A program made the position numbers and the translations under genes. Source: Cylicocyclus nassatus (lineage: Eukaryota > Nematoda > Chromadorea > Rhabditida > Strongylidae). From it: a stretch of DNA of 64,000 bases. The notes beneath the pieces are model-generated. The model saw nothing but the letters and a program-made list of their open reading frames with translations, did no database searches and was not told the origin of the DNA. This document shows positions 58,187 to 64,000 of this stretch, one piece after another. The stretch is taken from NCBI GenBank assembly GCA_958299035.1, contig CATQJL010000001.1, positions 6,874,284-6,938,283 on the forward strand. Direction: 5' to 3'. The number at the start of each line of letters is the position of its first letter. The first letter of the stretch is position 1.

Positions 58187-59378
58187 GTGGACAAATTCGA
58201 ATTTGAATATAGCATGGCGGTCGCGGCAGAGCGCGGCACCGTCGAAGTCGATTCGAGCTCATTCAACATTCTTTTGTGCTCTCTGGTCGTTACATAGTAA
58301 TTAATTTTCAAAAGCGTTTTTAATCAAAATTGACGAGTTTGTTGTCGCTTAGCAATGTTTCATTCTACTGTACTCTTTCTTTGACTCTATCTTTAGATAA
58401 GGTTGAAAAAAACGATGCGCATGGGGAGTTCTTGACATGAAGTTCATTGTTATACTCCAAGACATGTTACTTACCAAAAGAACTAGCGCAGTCTTCAATC
58501 CTAATTTCTTTAGACTTACCCTGAAATCACAGCTGCAGAAACGAGCACAGCAGCACGCTTCGCTCAAAAACAACAAAATTTTCACTCCTAATCAAGAAGA
58601 TTACTAGCTTTTGGAAAATGGTATCAAAAGTCGAAAAACACAAAAGAGAATCTGTTTCAGGTTAAACTAAGGGCTGAGTGTGCCGCGCTTTGCCCAACTC
58701 TAGTGCTCTAGTTCAAATTGGAATTCGTTCATTAATTGTCTAGTAGGGGGACGACGACTATATGAAAGTGTTAGGAATGTTCTGCGAGGATAATGATAGC
58801 GCAGCGTTAATGTCGTACCTCAAAACAACTTTCCTTAGAATCTCTTTAACCAACTTTGCTTGAATGCATATTTAGTCGAGTACTAGAGATGTTACAACTT
58901 TTTGAAAAAAATTCCAAAATTTGAGATGAATTAAGATAATAATCGTTTTTTTACTTTCAACCTCCTCCTTTTGAAAGGTAAGTCATATTTTACGCTCAGA
59001 AGAAACTTTTTCGTAGAACCTGGTGACAGTGCGAGGCTCTACTATACGTGCGCTGATCCTAATCAGTACTTATCCAGAACTACTGGCGTTACTTAAATGT
59101 ACAAAAAACAGAGCTGGTTTGTCCCCAAATACAAGTTTGAGGAGGACCCCATTGACTAGCACTTGTTAAGAGCATACTGCTAAGACCTTGATTTTCTTTG
59201 TCTGCTGTGGTCAAATTGTACATATCTGAAAGTGCTTACAAGGGAGAAACCAAACCAACCAGATCATTTCTTAATAAAGAGACTTGAACCTTACTGCGAT
59301 CTACGATTTTTTCTACAGAATTTGTATTTTCGAGAAGTTTGGAGAAATGTCTTATGGTTAGTCACAGCTGCAGTATCA

Positions 59379-59379
<1 letters not shown>
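58187..59379. other. No gene recognised
   Basis: AT-rich, short frames only. Confidence 0.4.

Positions 59380-59432
<53 letters not shown>
59380..59432. repeat. (TA)n microsatellite
   Basis: Pure TATATA tract abutting the element at 59432. Confidence 0.95.
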
Positions 59433-59436
<4 letters not shown>

Positions 59437-60308
59437 TGTCCCGAAAGTTTTGTCCGTTTTTTTCATCGCTCACTAAAACTCACACAACAACATTCCATGA
59501 ACGACTTAGGTACCATTTAACTCAGATTTTTAACCTCTTTTTTATAGTTATGTTTGCTCTCTGATCTACCCTGTCTTTGCGATATTATCGCCATGGCGTT
59601 TTGAGCAGTCCATCAGTAACGCCAAATTTTTGCTGAATTTTAAAATTTTTTATCCTGATGTTTCCAAAGAGCACTGATAACCATTATGTAGAGCAAGCCT
59701 TTGGCTACATTGTATCCATTTTAGATTACATGGGCCACGTTTACTAAGTCCGTTATAATGATTTATTTGATAAAAACCGCGGCCTTTTGATTACGTCTAC
59801 CACGCAAAAGTACCGAAAATTCCAAAAAGCAGATTTTTGAAGCAAATCAAACTTGGTTATGTTGCATAAATAATGTTTAATAACAAACAAGTTTCAGTTC
59901 GCGAAAAATTTGAAGGCTTTCATGTTTTCGCTGCAGTTGCGCGTTTCATGACTTTGCCAAAAATCGAGACTTTCGAAGAAATAATTTTTTAGAGCTAAAA
60001 ACAGCAGATTAGGAGAACCTAAAAATATATCCTTGTAGTCCGAGAACTGCTCTTTTTAAATCATACTCAAACTTTTCCGGAACCCTGAAACGAAATTGTA
60101 AAAAATTAGCCGAACTTTGAGCAGATAAAAATGACGAGTGAAGAATTTTTGCAATTATCAGAAAAAGCACAAAAGATTTTGGTTGGATAATGTGCCCACA
60201 AGAAAGAGAAGGAAAAACTGCATCGAATGCATGTTGAAGCTCATTCAAGTCTTCATTGTGCGTGGTTTTATAGTGGTTTGAAAAAACCGACAAAACTTTC
60301 GGGACAAC

Positions 60309-60312
<4 letters not shown>
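59432..60312. mobile_element. Mariner-type element, TTAGGTTGTCCCGAAAG family (copy 1)
   Basis: AAGGTTGTCCCGAAAGTTTT ... AAAACTTTCGGGACAACCTAA, inverted ends. About 880 bases, no transposase frame; (TA)n on both sides. Confidence 0.9.

Positions 60313-60380
<68 letters not shown>
60312..60380. repeat. (TA)n microsatellite
   Basis: Pure TATATA tract between two different TA-targeting elements. Confidence 0.95.
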
Positions 60381-60382
<2 letters not shown>

Positions 60383-61189
60383 GTGGGTCACAAAGTTCGT
60401 TCGCCAGATTTTTAAAAAATCATAACTTCCTTCTTTCTCAATGGAATTTCTCAATTTTTATTCTATTTGAAAGAGAAAACCTTTCTCTTTACAAAACTTC
60501 CTTTGGCATGAAATGGCGTGAGAAAGTTCGAGAGTTAAAAGCAGTTGAATGAGATCACTCAAGATCGGCACTTTTCAAGCTGGATCACGAAAAATCCTTT
60601 AAGTATTTTTATTTGATAGAGAAAATTTTGCAGATTACAGCGGTACCTTTTTCATGAATTAAAGCGAAGTAGATCGAGAGTTACAAGCAAATAAAGAGAA
60701 TTACTTCAATTTTGCAATTTTTGAGCATGTTCAAAATAGCTCAAAAACGTCACAAAAAAAGGCGGGAAAGCTACGAACATGGGTTTTGTGACCTTCTCTT
60801 TCTAAGTGAGTGAAAATCGCACCAATCGAGAGCGATTTTGATTTTCGTAATATTTCCAAATTTTTGGCCTTCGTTTTTCACGAAAGTTAAAATCGCACTC
60901 GATTCTTACTATTTTCGCACAGCTAGAAAGAGAAGGTTACAAAACCTATATTTATAGCTTTCTCGCCTTTTTTGTGACGTTTTTGGGCCATTTTGGACAT
61001 GCTCAAAAATTGCAAAAATTGAAGTAATTCTCTTTATTTGCTTATAATTCTCGATCTTTTCCGTTTTAATCCGTGAAAAAGGTGCTGTAGTAAAGAGCAT
61101 AATTTTCTCTATCGAACGAATATACTTCCAGAATTTTTCGTGATCCAGCTTGAAAAGTGCCGATAGTACTCTGCGTTGATACCACTGCT
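60379..61189. mobile_element. Mariner-type fold-back, TTAGGTGGGTCACAAAG family, right end lost in gap
   Basis: TTAGGTGGGTCACAAAGTTC at the left. The sequence folds back about a centre near 60838: CACTTTTCAAGCTGGATCAC (60570) is the inverse of GTGATCCAGCTTGAAAAGTG (61140). The other end falls in the N run. Confidence 0.85.
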
Positions 61190-61689
61190 NNNNNNNNNNN
61201 NNNNNNNNNNNNNNNNNNNNNNNNNNNNNNNNNNNNNNNNNNNNNNNNNNNNNNNNNNNNNNNNNNNNNNNNNNNNNNNNNNNNNNNNNNNNNNNNNNNN
61301 NNNNNNNNNNNNNNNNNNNNNNNNNNNNNNNNNNNNNNNNNNNNNNNNNNNNNNNNNNNNNNNNNNNNNNNNNNNNNNNNNNNNNNNNNNNNNNNNNNNN
61401 NNNNNNNNNNNNNNNNNNNNNNNNNNNNNNNNNNNNNNNNNNNNNNNNNNNNNNNNNNNNNNNNNNNNNNNNNNNNNNNNNNNNNNNNNNNNNNNNNNNN
61501 NNNNNNNNNNNNNNNNNNNNNNNNNNNNNNNNNNNNNNNNNNNNNNNNNNNNNNNNNNNNNNNNNNNNNNNNNNNNNNNNNNNNNNNNNNNNNNNNNNNN
61601 NNNNNNNNNNNNNNNNNNNNNNNNNNNNNNNNNNNNNNNNNNNNNNNNNNNNNNNNNNNNNNNNNNNNNNNNNNNNNNNNNNNNNNNNN
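61190..61689. other. Assembly gap (500 N)
   Basis: Exactly 500 N, flanked on the right by (TA)n, so the gap was probably caused by the fold-back and microsatellite. Confidence 0.99.

Positions 61690-61732
<43 letters not shown>
61690..61732. repeat. (TA)n microsatellite
   Basis: TATATA tract at the right edge of the gap. A (GT)n tract follows at about 61775-61808. Confidence 0.95.
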
Positions 61733-61735
<3 letters not shown>

Positions 61736-61774
61736 TTACTTATAATAACGGGCTAAGGTTGTTTACGTGACTTT

Positions 61775-61808
61775 GTGTGTGTGTGTGTGTGTGTGTGTGA
61801 GTGTGTCT
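61775..61808 (+). repeat. (GT)n microsatellite
   Basis: GTGTGT tract with minor interruptions. Confidence 0.9.
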
Positions 61809-63329
<1,521 letters not shown>

Positions 63330-63338
63330 ATATATATA

Positions 63339-64000
63339 TTAGGTTGTCCCGAAAGTTTTGTCGGTTTTTTCATCGATCACTGAAACTCACAGAACACCAG
63401 TCCATGGGCAAGCTAGGTACCATTTGATTCAGATTTTCATTCTCTTTCTTATAGCTATATCTGCTCTCTGATCTACCCTGTATTTACGATGTTATCGACA
63501 TGGCTTTTCGGGCAGCCCAGCAGTAACGCCAAATCTTTCCTAAATTTTAAAAAATTTTGTCATGGCGTTTTCATGGAGCGCTGATGACTTTTATGTAGGG
63601 CAAACCTTTGGCTACATTGTGGCTGTTTTAGATTACGTGGGCCACGTTTATCAAATCCGTAATAATTATTTATTTGAGAAAAACCGCGGCTTTTTGAACA
63701 CATTTTACCACGTAAAATTACCGAAAATTCCAAAAAGCTGATTTTTGAAGCAAATCAAACTTAGTTATGTTGCATAAATGATGTTTAATAACAATAAAGT
63801 TTGAATTCGCAAAAACTTCGAAAGCTTTCATGCTTTTGCTGCAATTGCGCGTTTCATGACTTAGCCAAAAATCGAGACCTCAGAAGGAATAATTTTTTGA
63901 AGTCAAAATCAGCAAATTAGGAGAATCTAAAAATAAAATCTTGTAGCCCGAGAGTTGCTCTATTGGAATCATACTTAACCTTCTTAAAAACTTCAAAATG
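63339..64000. mobile_element. Mariner-type element, TTAGGTTGTCCCGAAAG family (copy 2), cut by window end
   Basis: Starts TTAGGTTGTCCCGAAAGTTT and follows 59432-60312 base by base in the same orientation. Only a TATATATAT separates it from the previous element. Confidence 0.9.

Noticed and set aside
60909..61756. Long open frames across the gap
   Set aside because: They run through 500 N and have no real sequence content.

Overview
The window reads as non-coding-rich nuclear DNA of a nematode, probably a strongylid and plausibly a hookworm. The evidence is short exons split by introns with gt...tttcag-type junctions, retroelements of the RTE and Penelope-like (PLE) kinds, a divergent carbohydrate sulfotransferase of the type expanded in nematodes, and dense TA-flanked fold-back MITEs. 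The species is inference; the eukaryotic, intron-containing, transposon-dominated character is seen directly. One 500-base run of N (61190-61689) is an assembly gap.

Host genes, all on the + strand: (i) the 3' end of an unrecognised gene (exons to 648); (ii) part of a MoaB/MogA/gephyrin-G-type molybdopterin adenylyltransferase gene (four exons, 10292-10851); (iii) a candidate small gene of unknown function with a 20-base micro-exon (19668-20542); (iv) a seven-exon carbohydrate sulfotransferase gene spread over almost 25 kb (26388-51201). All splice phases of (iv) agree and a poly(A) signal lies 20 bases after its stop. Its third intron is 18 kb long and packed with transposons.

Mobile DNA fills most of the rest. 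There are several hAT-like families with 8-bp target duplications that can be read off the sequence. One 3.3-kb hAT-like element (4604-7936) is nested in another and carries intron-containing zinc-finger and helical-protein exons, probably a captured host gene. There are Helitron-like elements (5' TC, 3' CTAG, inserted between A and T), including a 2.5-kb one (32054-34580) that cleanly splits a PLE reverse-transcriptase reading frame. There are two RTE fragments, a separate PLE GIY-YIG fragment, and many mariner-type fold-back elements. A 3.1-kb TA-flanked giant inverted repeat (47966-51077) lies just 8 bases before the last sulfotransferase exon.

The right end (59380-64000) is a string of different mariner-like fold-back elements separated by pure (TA)n tracts. 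No rRNA, tRNA, CRISPR or bacterial-type operon was seen. Most long open frames in the window are chance frames inside these repeats.
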